64,000 nt of DNA from JANRIC01 sp033765345 (GTDB taxonomy: Bacteria > Bacteroidota > Bacteroidia > Cytophagales > Microscillaceae): the NCBI GenBank assembly GCA_033765345.1, contig JANRIC010000159.1:1-64000 (forward strand). Reading direction: 5' to 3'. The first letter of the stretch is position 1, and the number at the start of each line of letters is the position of its first letter. Positions 7,882 to 17,852 of this stretch are shown piece by piece. The notes below the pieces were generated by a model. That model was not told the DNA's origin. It did not search any database and worked only from the letters and a program-made list of their open reading frames with translations. The translations under genes were made by a program, and so were the position numbers.

Positions 7882-10077
7882 ATGCCAAAATTCCCCTTCC
7901 ACCGCCAATTAGACCAAATGGACTGCGGGCCGACCTGCCTCAAGATGGTAGCACAGTACCACGGCAGGCGTTTTTCATTGCAAAGCCTACGGGAGAAAAG
8001 TTATATCACCCGGCAAGGCGTTTCCTTGCTGGGTATCAGTGAGGCTGCCGAGGCAATCGGTTTGCGTACCCTGGCTGTAAAAGTACCCTTGCTCAAACTG
8101 GAAAAAGATGCCGAATTTCCCATCATTGTTTATTGGAATCAAAACCATTTTGTGGTTGTCTGGCGCATCAAAGGCAACAAAATCTATGTAGCAGACCCGG
8201 CAGAAGGTCTACTGGTCTATCAAAAAGAAGATTTCCTCGAATCCTGGTCAGGCGGTGAGGATAAGTTCGGTATTGCCCTGCTCATCCAGCCTACACCGGA
8301 CTTTTACACCGATGAAGCGGACTCAGAAAGTACCGCAAAGGGTTGGTCTTATCTTTGGGGCTATTTGCGGGAGCAAAAAGTTTTTATTGGGCAGTTGGTT
8401 TTAAGCCTGCTTTTTGGGAGTTTGTTCTCCCTCCTGGCACCCTTTCTGACCCAGGCCGTGGTAGACATCGGCATTCAAACCCAGGATGTGTCTTTAATAG
8501 CCCTGATTCTGATTGGGCAGGCATTTTTGCTGCTCAGTCGTGCCGGGGTAGAGTTTATCCGGCGTTGGATATTATTGCACCTCAGTACAAGGCTGAATAT
8601 CAGCTTGATTTCTGATTTTTTGATCAAACTGATGCGCTTGCCTATGGGCTTTTTTGATAGTAAAAAGACCGGAGATTTATTACAGCGCATCGGCGACCAC
8701 CAAAGAATCCAGGCATTTCTAAGCACTTCTACACTCAGCGTACTCTTTTCATTTTTTAATCTGATTGTTTTTGGGATTGTGCTGATTTTATATAGCTGGC
8801 AGATCTGGCTCATCTTTATGCTTGGCAGTATGCTGTATGTGGCTTGGATTTTATTTTTTCTTCGCCAGAGGAGAACGCTGGATTACAAGCGTTTTCAGCA
8901 ATTGGCCGGTAATCAAAGCACCCTGATTCAGATTATTTCGGGTATGCAGGAAATCAAACTGCATAACTCCGAGCAGCCCCGCCGCTGGGAATGGGAACGC
9001 ATCCAAGCCAAAATATTCAAGGTCAATATCCAAAATCTGTGGTTGGAACAAGCCCAGGAAGCCGGAAGCCTAGTACTGAATGAAGGTAAAAATATCTTGA
9101 TCACCTTTGTAGCAGCCAGGGCGGTGATAGAGGGAGAAATGACTTTGGGGATGATGCTTGCCATTCAATACATTTTAGGGCAATTAAATGCACCGATCAG
9201 CCAAATGATTCAGTTTGTGCATCAGTACCAGGATGCCCATATCAGCCTGGAGCGGCTGCAGGAAGTCTACGAAAAACCCGCAGAAGATGCACACCTCCCA
9301 CAACAGCAAACCCTCGACTTATTTGCTGCTCGTCAATCGGTAGATATACTGCTGGTAGGTCTGAGCTTTCAGTATGAAGGACCCAGCTCTCCCAAAGTGC
9401 TTGACGACATCCATTTGCAAATACCCGGTGGCAAAGTCACGGCCATCGTCGGGGCAAGTGGAAGCGGCAAAACTACCTTGCTGAAATTGCTACTCAAATA
9501 CTATCCTCCGGTAAGTGGCGATATTCGGGTGGGGGATATTTCCCTGGCATCTGTAAACAGTCGCTATTGGCGGCACAAGTGTGGCGTGGTGATGCAGGAG
9601 GGCTATATCTTCTCAGATACCATCGCCCGTAATATCGCCCTGGATGAAGAAAATATGGACATACAGCGTTTGCAAGAAGCCGCCCGCATTGCCAATATCC
9701 TGGATATGATTCGCTCACTGCCCCTAGGCTGGCAAAGCAAAATAGGAGCAGAAGGCACTGGACTCAGCACCGGGCAAAAACAACGCATCTTAATTGCTCG
9801 GGCGGTGTATAAAAACCCTGAGTTTTTATTTTTTGATGAAGCCACTTCCGCCCTCGATGCTGAAAATGAAAAAGTCATTATGGAAAATCTACAGCAGTTT
9901 TATCAGGGCAAAACCGTAGTCGTCATCGCACACCGACTGAGTACGGTAAAAAATGCCGATCAAATCGTGGTGCTGGAAAAAGGAAAAATTGCAGAAATCG
10001 GCAACCACCAAAGCCTGAGCAAGTCAAAGGGTAAGTATTACCACCTGGTCAAAAATCAGCTAGAGTTGGGAGATTGA
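7882..10077 (+). CDS. C39-peptidase ABC exporter (bacteriocin-type)
   Basis: The 731-residue protein has the three parts of a peptidase-containing ABC transporter. Residues 1-125 are a C39 cysteine peptidase with C15 in QMDCGPTCL, H89 in NQNHF and D105 in ADPAEG. Residues about 150-450 hold the six-helix membrane domain. The C-terminal ATPase has GASGSGKTT, a signature LSTGQKQR (T in place of the usual second G) and FFDEATSALD. It should cut the precursor after its Gly-type site and export the core through the inner membrane. No HlyD-type adaptor is in this window. Its coding sequence is visibly richer in GC than the maturase genes, which hints at a different origin. Confidence 0.92.
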   Translation: MPKFPFHRQLDQMDCGPTCLKMVAQYHGRRFSLQSLREKSYITRQGVSLLGISEAAEAIGLRTLAVKVPLLKLEKDAEFPIIVYWNQNHFVVVWRIKGNKIYVADPAEGLLVYQKEDFLESWSGGEDKFGIALLIQPTPDFYTDEADSESTAKGWSYLWGYLREQKVFIGQLVLSLLFGSLFSLLAPFLTQAVVDIGIQTQDVSLIALILIGQAFLLLSRAGVEFIRRWILLHLSTRLNISLISDFLIKLMRLPMGFFDSKKTGDLLQRIGDHQRIQAFLSTSTLSVLFSFFNLIVFGIVLILYSWQIWLIFMLGSMLYVAWILFFLRQRRTLDYKRFQQLAGNQSTLIQIISGMQEIKLHNSEQPRRWEWERIQAKIFKVNIQNLWLEQAQEAGSLVLNEGKNILITFVAARAVIEGEMTLGMMLAIQYILGQLNAPISQMIQFVHQYQDAHISLERLQEVYEKPAEDAHLPQQQTLDLFAARQSVDILLVGLSFQYEGPSSPKVLDDIHLQIPGGKVTAIVGASGSGKTTLLKLLLKYYPPVSGDIRVGDISLASVNSRYWRHKCGVVMQEGYIFSDTIARNIALDEENMDIQRLQEAARIANILDMIRSLPLGWQSKIGAEGTGLSTGQKQRILIARAVYKNPEFLFFDEATSALDAENEKVIMENLQQFYQGKTVVVIAHRLSTVKNADQIVVLEKGKIAEIGNHQSLSKSKGKYYHLVKNQLELGD

Positions 10078-10749
10078 GAGAGCTATGCCATGCCAAAACC
10101 TTTTATTACTCAGCAAATCCTTGATAAAACAGAAAATAAATTGTATTTTTTTAGTATTTGATTTTTTGGTAGTGTGTCGCAAATAATGCTGTGAATTCAA
10201 AAAGGGGCTTTGATGACGACACAAAACTAGGCGTTTTTTATAAAAGCATTATATCTTTAATACTACCAGTTGTCGCTGGGGTGCAGGAGATACCTTCCAT
10301 CAATGCTCGAGGCTGTCGCTGGGGTGCAGGAGATCGATATTAAAAAAATAGATGCCCTTTTGGGTGTTAAGAGAAGTGCTGTGAAGCGTGAAGGGAATGC
10401 TCAGGTTTGTATATAAACCATAACCGTAAGGTTAAGTTTCCCTCCCCTATCTGTCATCCTATCAAGGAACTTGTTGAATCCCACCAAATCATAATTTGTA
10501 AAAAGTTCCTGTCTCTACGACAGAATGTGAAGGTTCTATGATTATCATTGAGTTAGATTTATGGTATATTAACAAAATTAGCTCTTGGCATCTATTTCTA
10601 AACACCAAGAGCGGCAAAAAACAAATCATGTTTATATGAAGGCTAAGTAGTTGCCTATCATTAGTTTAAATTACTTGTTTTCATAATTAATTGATAAACA
10701 AGCAATTGTATTTGCTATGGACTATCGACTAATTACTATGGATTACTTA
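10078..10749. other. Gene-free stretch with short repeats and a hairpin
   Basis: No open frame of useful length is present. It contains two copies of a 21-bp repeat (10271 and 10314) and a perfect 8-bp inverted repeat GCTCTTGG / CCAAGAGC (10581-10588, 10605-10612) with a 16-base loop that may end transcription of the pullulanase-type gene. The rest is AT-rich and shows nothing else I can support. Confidence 0.5.
10271..10334. repeat. Two direct copies of a 21-bp repeat
   Basis: TGTCGCTGGGGTGCAGGAGA plus a final T occurs at 10271-10291 and again at 10314-10334, identical, with 22 bases between. With only two units and no cas genes nearby it is not a CRISPR array. It may be a genome-dispersed element. 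Confidence 0.7.
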
Positions 10750-13452
10750 TTACTCCCTTATCCAGACCTTAAAATGTGTTGGGGCTAAAGTAATTTTGCG
10801 TGTATTGCCACCAGAGATTTGCTGGAGGTTATTGTCAGGGTCGGAGATGCCTCTCTGGGCATCAAAGCCGCGCGGGCTGCCTACCAGTTTCCATTTACCT
10901 TCCGGGAAATACACCGAATCGAAGGTATTTTCCTTGTCTTCGGTATTAAGCAGCACCAGCACTTTGTTGTCAATGGTATAGCCCAGCAAATAAGGGTTGG
11001 CGGGTTCAAACCAGCGATAGTAATCATCTGGCACACTCACTTCACTGCGAAAAATCTTGCCGAATTCACTAAGGCGAAATCTAATTAAACCGCGCCAAAA
11101 AGCAAACATGCCAGCGTGGTCGCCATAACTTCCGGGGTCTTTGGGTGTTCTGCCTACATTTTCCCAGACAAACTGATTGGCTTTACGCATATTATAGGTG
11201 TCTCTTTTGCCGTGCAAATATACTTTGATGCCGGCTTTGGTTTGTTTGAGGACTTCTTTGAGTACAGCGACTCCTTTGCTACGCATCATTTCAGTACCTC
11301 CGTGCAAAACGAGCGGACCCTGAGAGGTAAAGAGCATCAAAGCAGCCATTTTGAAGCGGTTTTCTTCTACGCCCTTTCGCCCGTCCCAATCCTGGATGGC
11401 AAATTGATCTGCCAAAGTCCAATTGTCGTGAATATCCAAGTAGTTGATGCCACTCAAGGGAGATTTTTCTTCAGGGAATCTGTTCATAAGTCCTAGTTTT
11501 ACTTTGTCTCTTTGGCTGGCATCTCCTCCGGCATAACCTCGGTCTTTGCTTTTGTCTTTGATGTCAAAGACGGGTCCTTTGAAAGCATTGCGGGCATCAT
11601 CCTGAAAGAAAGTGATCGGTGAATCTTTTTTGTACCAGTCCCAATCCGGGTTAGATTCATAGTTGGGATCATTGGATCCGATCCAGGGTTCGCCATAGAT
11701 GATGATGTCATTGCCTAAAGCCTGACGCAACAAGGTAAGCGTCTGCTGGTCGATCTGGCCTGCGAGGTCAATACGAAATCCGTCAATACCAAACTCCTCG
11801 ATCCAGTGTTTGCACTGATCAATCAGCCAACGCTGTACCATAGGTCGGTTTTCGGTTTTGACTTCATTGCCGTACTCACCGATGTGCTCTAGGTCTTTGG
11901 TGCGGTAGTAGTACTGTTTGTCCAGGGCATTGAAGTTTAGACAAAGCTTTTGCCCGTCGATATTTTCGGCTGTGTGGTTGGGTACGATGTCAATGATGAC
12001 AGCTATTCCCTGATCGTGAAAAGCCTGTACCAGGTCACGAAACTGATTTCGTTGGTCGCCGTGAGCGGAGTCTTTTTTGCGGTATCGGGTTTCTACGGCA
12101 AATGCGTGCGAAGTACGATAACCCCACTGATAATTTTCTTCGTGGATTCCATTTTCACGCATGTATTCGTCATTTTCAAAAGAGGCTTTCCAGTCCGCAT
12201 CTGGCCAATGCAGAAACTCTTGTACGGGCATGAGGTGTACGGTATTGATGCCTAAGTCGACCAAATAATCAAAGCCGATTTTTTGCCCTTTAGAATTCCG
12301 CAATCCCTTCTGAAACATAGCAGGGATAGTACCTTTGAGCGCATTAGGTACGGGCAGCAAGTCTGTAAAATCTTGTACGTGCACTTCATAGGCAACTACA
12401 TCCTGCATTTTTGGAATGCCGTTTTTGAGTGGGGTAGCAGGTTTGGTTTTTTCCCAGACCCGGCACTTGCCCCAGGAGTCTACACTTACCCGGGCATAAG
12501 GATCGGAAATATGTACGGGGTTGGATTCATAAAAATGGTTTCCGGGTTCTTTGGCACCGTGTACAGTAAAATCATAATAGACACCAAACAGATTCTCCGG
12601 TAAGCTTATTTCCCAGACACCTTGCTCATCGACTTGCATGGCGTGTTCGGCGTATGCTTTTTGATCATTTTCATTTTTATACAGGTATAATTTCATAGAT
12701 TCGGCTCTGGGAGCAAAAACTCTGAAAGCAGTAGATTTTTTATCTTCCGAAATATTTGCCCCTAATTCTTTATCGGAATAAATTTCTCTAAACCATCCGT
12801 CAAAAGAGCAATGGGTTTTGAGTTCTTCACCAGGGATTTCAAGATAATAAACCCTGCGAATGTCCAAATCCTGTACGGGTATCAGCAGTGATTCGGTGGC
12901 AGTATTGGGCAATACTGTGGCAATAGGAATGGCATTGCCCTGCGAATCAGTCAGGTGATAAGATGCGGGGTTCAAAGGGCGGTCACAACCCTCGACTTGA
13001 AGCCAGATACTTCTTTTTCTTCGGATTTCTGCTTTTAAGGAAGGGGGGGTGACTCCCTTCATAAAAACCAGGTTACCGCCTTGTTTGTTGAGAAGGTGAG
13101 CTGGTGGCTCGAGCCATTTGCCTTCATTGATTCTAAATTTAAACTCACTCCCTGGGGCAATCACGCTCATTTTAGGATTCGGCAAAGAGAGTACCCAAAG
13201 CCCGCTGGGTTGCTCCTCAAGCTGCCATTTGGGGTTATCCATATCTTGACTCCAGCTTACAAAGCTGCCTGTTACGACTACTTTGCTGACATTAGACTGG
13301 TTGTATACTTTTTCTGAAAAAATAAAAAAAGTTATGCCGTCTTTCTGGGCATAACCTTGTTGAATTTCTTCAGGATAAAAAGACTGTGCTGTCATTTTGG
13401 TGGAGATGAATAATTGGGACATACCGAGAATGATCAATAAATATTTATACAT
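10750..13452 (-). CDS. Secreted pullulanase-type GH13 alpha-glucan debranching enzyme
   Basis: This 900-residue protein begins with a signal peptide (MYKYLLIILGMSQLFIS...TAQ). Residues about 20-130 resemble a starch-binding domain (WSQDMDNP..W.LEEQPSGLW), and a CBM48-like domain near 245-330 (AFRVFAPRAESMKLYLY) is typical of debranching enzymes. The GH13 barrel shows all conserved regions: DIVPNHT, GFRIDLAG (nucleophile Asp), IIIYGEPW (acid Glu) and IHDNWTL. The motif YQWGY is close to the type I pullulanase YNWGYDP. It should cut alpha-1,6 bonds in pullulan, starch or glycogen in the periplasm or outside. It stands alone; no SusCD pair is adjacent. Confidence 0.88.
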   Translation of the reverse strand: MYKYLLIILGMSQLFISTKMTAQSFYPEEIQQGYAQKDGITFFIFSEKVYNQSNVSKVVVTGSFVSWSQDMDNPKWQLEEQPSGLWVLSLPNPKMSVIAPGSEFKFRINEGKWLEPPAHLLNKQGGNLVFMKGVTPPSLKAEIRRKRSIWLQVEGCDRPLNPASYHLTDSQGNAIPIATVLPNTATESLLIPVQDLDIRRVYYLEIPGEELKTHCSFDGWFREIYSDKELGANISEDKKSTAFRVFAPRAESMKLYLYKNENDQKAYAEHAMQVDEQGVWEISLPENLFGVYYDFTVHGAKEPGNHFYESNPVHISDPYARVSVDSWGKCRVWEKTKPATPLKNGIPKMQDVVAYEVHVQDFTDLLPVPNALKGTIPAMFQKGLRNSKGQKIGFDYLVDLGINTVHLMPVQEFLHWPDADWKASFENDEYMRENGIHEENYQWGYRTSHAFAVETRYRKKDSAHGDQRNQFRDLVQAFHDQGIAVIIDIVPNHTAENIDGQKLCLNFNALDKQYYYRTKDLEHIGEYGNEVKTENRPMVQRWLIDQCKHWIEEFGIDGFRIDLAGQIDQQTLTLLRQALGNDIIIYGEPWIGSNDPNYESNPDWDWYKKDSPITFFQDDARNAFKGPVFDIKDKSKDRGYAGGDASQRDKVKLGLMNRFPEEKSPLSGINYLDIHDNWTLADQFAIQDWDGRKGVEENRFKMAALMLFTSQGPLVLHGGTEMMRSKGVAVLKEVLKQTKAGIKVYLHGKRDTYNMRKANQFVWENVGRTPKDPGSYGDHAGMFAFWRGLIRFRLSEFGKIFRSEVSVPDDYYRWFEPANPYLLGYTIDNKVLVLLNTEDKENTFDSVYFPEGKWKLVGSPRGFDAQRGISDPDNNLQQISGGNTRKITLAPTHFKVWIRE

Positions 13453-13517
13453 TTCTTTTCATAGAGATTACTTAGGCAAATATAGTTTATTTTGGTATTC
13501 CAGAGTAGGATTTTGAA

Positions 13518-16500
13518 TTAGTGTTTGATGATTTTTTCCTGATAAATTCTTTGCCCGGTGTGTATTTTAATAATATACACACCTAATTCCAGTTGCTTTA
13601 TTTTTTGATTGAGGTTGAGATTGATTTCATCCAGGGTTCCTTGATACTGGAATACCTGATCTCCTTTTTCATCAAATAGCTCACAATCAATCGGTTTATT
13701 ATTAAATGATCGGGTATCCAACACCAGATTGATGTGATTATCTACAGGATTGGGATAGACAAGAAATGTTGCTTGCTCAGTTCCTTGCACAAAAACCGTC
13801 CGGCTGTACGTGTAGCTCCCGTCCAGGTCTAGTTGTTTTAAACGATAATAGGTATCATATTTTACGTCTGGGTCTTGGTATTCATATAATTTGACGGTTT
13901 TCTTTTCGGCATTGCTTGCTACAAAAGCGATATTCTTAAAAAGTACGGCATCTGTACTTTTTTCTATCTCGAAGCCCTGTTGATTTTCTTCGTGGACGGT
14001 TTGCCAGATCAGTTTTACGTGTTGCGGCTGATTGCGATAAGCCTGAAAAGATAAAAGTGTGAAGGGCAGTGGGGTGGCAGAACTTAGCGTCCAGTCTGAA
14101 AAAGCCGAAATATGCTCAAGGGTAATTGTATTTTCGTTAGGATTGATTAAACCACCCTGCCCGGTCCAGGTAGTTCCCTGGTCGGCAGAGCGAAACAACA
14201 TCGCCTCATTTTCATTAATCCCGTTCAGTTCGCTTTCGTCATAGCTAAGTGTCAGGGTAGCATCCAGGTTGGTATTTAAAGAAGGGCTAATGGTATAGGT
14301 TCGGAGGATGCTGTTGATGTTGGCTTGTTCGTGATGCATTCTTTTGATAGTGGTCGTGCCGAGGTTTTTAGTTGAGCTAATGATTGCACCCAAGCCACCC
14401 ACATTTAGCTGTGAGGGATTAGCGATGTTTCGGGTGGTGGTAATTATTCCTGAGGTACCGGTTAGGGTATTTCCGGGGCTTTCTTGTAATGTACCTGCGC
14501 TTCCTAGATAAATGGTATGAGCATTTAAGTCTAAATCACCATCAGTAAGTTTGAGCGTACCAGTGACAGAAATATTTCCTGTAAGTCGTACGTGGGCACC
14601 GTTGTCAATCTCGAGGTTAAAAAAAGCTGCGTTTCCAATACTTTGTAAAGAAGCTCCGTTAAGAATGACAGTGCCTTGAGAGTTAAAAGAACCCATCACA
14701 GTAAGGTTTCCTCCAATGCTAACTGTTCGTCCATTTTCGATATACATATCATTACAAGACACATTGGCATCAAAGTTAAGTTCATTAACAACACCTTCGG
14801 AAGGAATCAATACCTCTAGAGAAGCGTCAGGGACTCGCTGAGGCATCCAGTTTTTGGCATTGTTCCAATCGCTGCTTTCTTTTCCAGTCCAAACAATCGG
14901 ATTGCTAAATACATCTGTAGTAAACAAACCCCTGCCGTGTGTAGCTACCAGCACCAGACCATCGGCAGTGCGGTATTTGAGCATATCGCAGCGTACATTC
15001 GCCAGTCCGGCATTGCTGGGCTGCCAGTCCGGGTCTGCTGCACTTATATCGTCTGTAGAATAAATCCCCGCCTCAGTAGCTAAAAGCACCTCTTTGCGGT
15101 TAGCGGGGTTATACAAAGCCCACCGGATGGGCATGTCGGGCAGGTTTCCTTCTTTGTTGTACCAATACAAGCCCCCGTCTTTGGTTTCCCAGACAGACAC
15201 CACGCCATAGTTGGAGTAGGTCACTAGGATATGGTTTTCATCCGTACCGATCTCAATACAAGATACGCTTCCCAGGGCACTAATCGGCTGCACGGGTGAA
15301 TTGTCCAGTCGGGTAGAGACTACGGAGGCAGACATGGCATTTTCTATTTTATATACCTTACCATCGGCAGTCCCTATAAAAATGACGCTATCTCGATTGT
15401 GAGCTACTTTGATGTGGGTACAAGTACCAGAACCGAAGTTGGCGGCATAAAGCCCGATACTGTTTGCTGTAATATCATCCATATACGCATAGGTATTGCT
15501 GCTCCAGGCAAAATACAAGGAATTAGACTCACTGTCATAATCACTGGGGTTGATAAAAGAACCGACATTTCCCAAAAACTGGGAGCTAAAAGAAGTCCCG
15601 CTATTTTTAGAAATATAAAAATTGCTGTATACATAAGAAGTAATTTGATATTTGGGGTTATCCTGGTCTATATGACAAAACCCTCCATCACCTCCGGTAG
15701 CCTCGGCTGTGCTATTGATACCGCTTGTAGTGAATTTTTGCGTGCCATTGTCTTGTGCTCCTGCCAGGAAGTAGTTGCTGTTGAGTTCATTTTTAGCGGC
15801 ACAGGCATAAAATTGCGTGATGTTATACCCCTGATTTCTTTGTGAGAATGAAGGAGTGGATGTACTTCCGGCATCTGTTGAGTAATAAACGCCTCCGTCA
15901 TTCCCAAAGAGTACCCTATCAGGTGCATTCGGGCAAAATATAATAGCGTGTTGGTCAGCGTGTACTTCGGGTTTAGAAAAGCCTCCGTACCAGTGTGAGG
16001 AAGCCGTCCAGTTTGCACCTCCGTTGAATGAGGTGTGTAGGTCAATCCCTCCGGCCATAAGCGTATCGCCCTGTGGGTCGCTGGGTTTTACGGCCAGACT
16101 CAGGTCATACCAGGCTTGTCGGCGGGTGAAGTGGGTAGAATTATCATCTACCAAGCGAGGGATGGCGATATCACTCCAGTTTGAACCTCCGTCGGTAGAT
16201 TTTTTAAACCAGGCGATGTCATTACTACCGATAGGGCTTGCATGGGAAGCGACAGCATAGATGATGTTTTTATTGGCAGGAGCGCAGGCGATCTCGACCC
16301 TTCGGGCGTTGTGGGTGGTGCTAAAATCTTTGATTGTCCAGGAGCCGCTCAGTCCTGTCGGGGAGAAAAGTATTTGCCCCTGCCCATAACCCCAGGCATT
16401 GCGGTTTGTGCCAATAAAAACGGCGTTATCGGCTGCGATTTCTATATCGGCTGGTTCGTAGGGATTGTTATTGATGTTGGGGAGCACCTGAATAAAAGTT

Positions 16501-17489
16501 GCACCTCCGTCTATGGAGCGATACAAGCCTGTTGCACCGCTCGACCAAGTGCCGTTGTTGTATTTTTGTCCAGTAGCCACCAGTAATTCGCTTTGGCTGC
16601 CATTGTCACGAACTACGATGTCATTGACAAAATAAAAAGCAATATCTGTGGGATAAAAGCCTTGTTCGGCGGTCATTTGTACCCAGTTTGCGCCTCCATC
16701 GGCAGATTTCCAAAGCCCTGCCCCACGAACGGCATCAATGTTCCACCAGCCTTCTCCGGTACCTGCATAAAAGATCAAAGGATTGTTGGGGTCATAAGAG
16801 ATCGTAGTAATCGCAATATTAGGCCAGAAATCGCTCACATTGCGCCAGGTAGAATCCGGGTGAGAGATGTCATTGTTGTACCAAAGTCCACCAGATACGC
16901 CGCCTGCCCATACCTTTTTATGGTTTGGGTCATTGGGATCGAACATCAGGGCGCGGGTTCGCCCGGCGACATTGGCAGGTCCTCGTTCTTCCCAGTTTAC
17001 TCCTGGGATAGCAGCCTTTGTTTTCTGTTTTTGCAACCTTCTTTGGGTTTCTTGATAGGCTTTGATTTTTCGGGTGTGGGGTACATAACCAAGCCTGGGG
17101 TCGAGCGTTCTCAGGAAATCCTGCTCTATGGCCAGGTCGGGTCGGTCTTTTTTAGGTATTTTTTTAAGCTCTTTGGGGTTTAATTTGGGCTTTAGGGCAT
17201 AAGGATGCGTATCTAAAAAAGCTTGAAAAGCAATTCTTTTTTGGGTAATATCCTGGTCAGGTGTTTTGATACATTCGTTTATTTTTTGTTGCAAGGTGAT
17301 AGAATTTTTATTTGTGCGAATTTTTAGGGGATGATTCAAAGGCTTGTGCTGGAGTGTGTGTTCAGTCGGATTTAGCAGATAAGCCGAATCTTTTTTGTTT
17401 TTTGGGGCTGATTTTTTTGGAAAAAAGGTTTCCTGGCCAAGCATAAAGCAAAGGCTTAATAATAAAATAGTGATGAAACTTTCATTCAT
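13518..17489 (-). CDS. T9SS-exported BNR/sortilin-type propeller protein
   Basis: I choose the ATG at 17489 because it gives a signal peptide (MNESFITILLLSLCFMLGQ); an upstream ATG at 17558 would add 23 residues without one. The 1,323-residue protein has many Asp-box/BNR-like repeats (SADGGANWVQM, STDGGSNWSD, SIDGGATFIQ) forming one or two propellers as in sortilin/VPS10 and sialidase-like proteins, then a beta-rich region (about 880-1130). It ends with a type A T9SS sorting domain (FLVYPNPVDN ... LGVYIIKI). It should be secreted across the outer membrane. Related proteins are often adhesins or glycosidase-like; no catalytic residues can be named here. Confidence 0.85.
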   Translation of the reverse strand: MNESFITILLLSLCFMLGQETFFPKKSAPKNKKDSAYLLNPTEHTLQHKPLNHPLKIRTNKNSITLQQKINECIKTPDQDITQKRIAFQAFLDTHPYALKPKLNPKELKKIPKKDRPDLAIEQDFLRTLDPRLGYVPHTRKIKAYQETQRRLQKQKTKAAIPGVNWEERGPANVAGRTRALMFDPNDPNHKKVWAGGVSGGLWYNNDISHPDSTWRNVSDFWPNIAITTISYDPNNPLIFYAGTGEGWWNIDAVRGAGLWKSADGGANWVQMTAEQGFYPTDIAFYFVNDIVVRDNGSQSELLVATGQKYNNGTWSSGATGLYRSIDGGATFIQVLPNINNNPYEPADIEIAADNAVFIGTNRNAWGYGQGQILFSPTGLSGSWTIKDFSTTHNARRVEIACAPANKNIIYAVASHASPIGSNDIAWFKKSTDGGSNWSDIAIPRLVDDNSTHFTRRQAWYDLSLAVKPSDPQGDTLMAGGIDLHTSFNGGANWTASSHWYGGFSKPEVHADQHAIIFCPNAPDRVLFGNDGGVYYSTDAGSTSTPSFSQRNQGYNITQFYACAAKNELNSNYFLAGAQDNGTQKFTTSGINSTAEATGGDGGFCHIDQDNPKYQITSYVYSNFYISKNSGTSFSSQFLGNVGSFINPSDYDSESNSLYFAWSSNTYAYMDDITANSIGLYAANFGSGTCTHIKVAHNRDSVIFIGTADGKVYKIENAMSASVVSTRLDNSPVQPISALGSVSCIEIGTDENHILVTYSNYGVVSVWETKDGGLYWYNKEGNLPDMPIRWALYNPANRKEVLLATEAGIYSTDDISAADPDWQPSNAGLANVRCDMLKYRTADGLVLVATHGRGLFTTDVFSNPIVWTGKESSDWNNAKNWMPQRVPDASLEVLIPSEGVVNELNFDANVSCNDMYIENGRTVSIGGNLTVMGSFNSQGTVILNGASLQSIGNAAFFNLEIDNGAHVRLTGNISVTGTLKLTDGDLDLNAHTIYLGSAGTLQESPGNTLTGTSGIITTTRNIANPSQLNVGGLGAIISSTKNLGTTTIKRMHHEQANINSILRTYTISPSLNTNLDATLTLSYDESELNGINENEAMLFRSADQGTTWTGQGGLINPNENTITLEHISAFSDWTLSSATPLPFTLLSFQAYRNQPQHVKLIWQTVHEENQQGFEIEKSTDAVLFKNIAFVASNAEKKTVKLYEYQDPDVKYDTYYRLKQLDLDGSYTYSRTVFVQGTEQATFLVYPNPVDNHINLVLDTRSFNNKPIDCELFDEKGDQVFQYQGTLDEINLNLNQKIKQLELGVYIIKIHTGQRIYQEKIIKH

Positions 17490-17852
17490 CCGGGGCCGGT
17501 AGAGATTATGCATCGAGTACTCAATAATTGGTTTAAAATGATTTTTCAATAAACACATTAGACCTTAGTTGAATAAATAGGAAGAACCCCGAAATGTAAT
17601 GGTAGATGTAATGGTCAAGGACAAAAGACCCATGTTGTCATTGTTTTTGATGACTTTTATAAAAATCTTACGAATTTTAAGCTTTGTTTTTTTAGGAATC
17701 GGGCTGTAAAAATACAAAAAAACGGCTCAGATCTAATCTTTTTAGAGAATTGTTTTTTAAAACGGATTTTGTGTATGTTGTGCTTTTGGTATGAATTTGG
17801 TATCATTGCTGGGTATTGGGTGCTGAATAAGGAGTATTTGGTCTAACACATA
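17490..17852. other. Intergenic region between divergent genes
   Basis: This 363-base region lies between the minus-strand propeller gene and the plus-strand nucleotidyltransferase, so both promoters should be here. I see no convincing -33/-7 pair and no coding frame. It contains a 15-base word (TATGCATCGAGTACT, 17507-17521) that recurs at 20579. Confidence 0.5.

Noticed and set aside
10271..10334. Possible mini CRISPR array
   Set aside because: Only two 21-bp repeats with one 22-bp gap and no cas genes; too short for a CRISPR claim.
13518..17489. Plus-strand frames inside the propeller gene
   Set aside because: They are shadows of the long minus-strand gene with clear BNR repeats and sorting domain.
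17559..17852. Small RNA or tRNA gene
   Set aside because: No cloverleaf pattern or terminator-like ending could be found.
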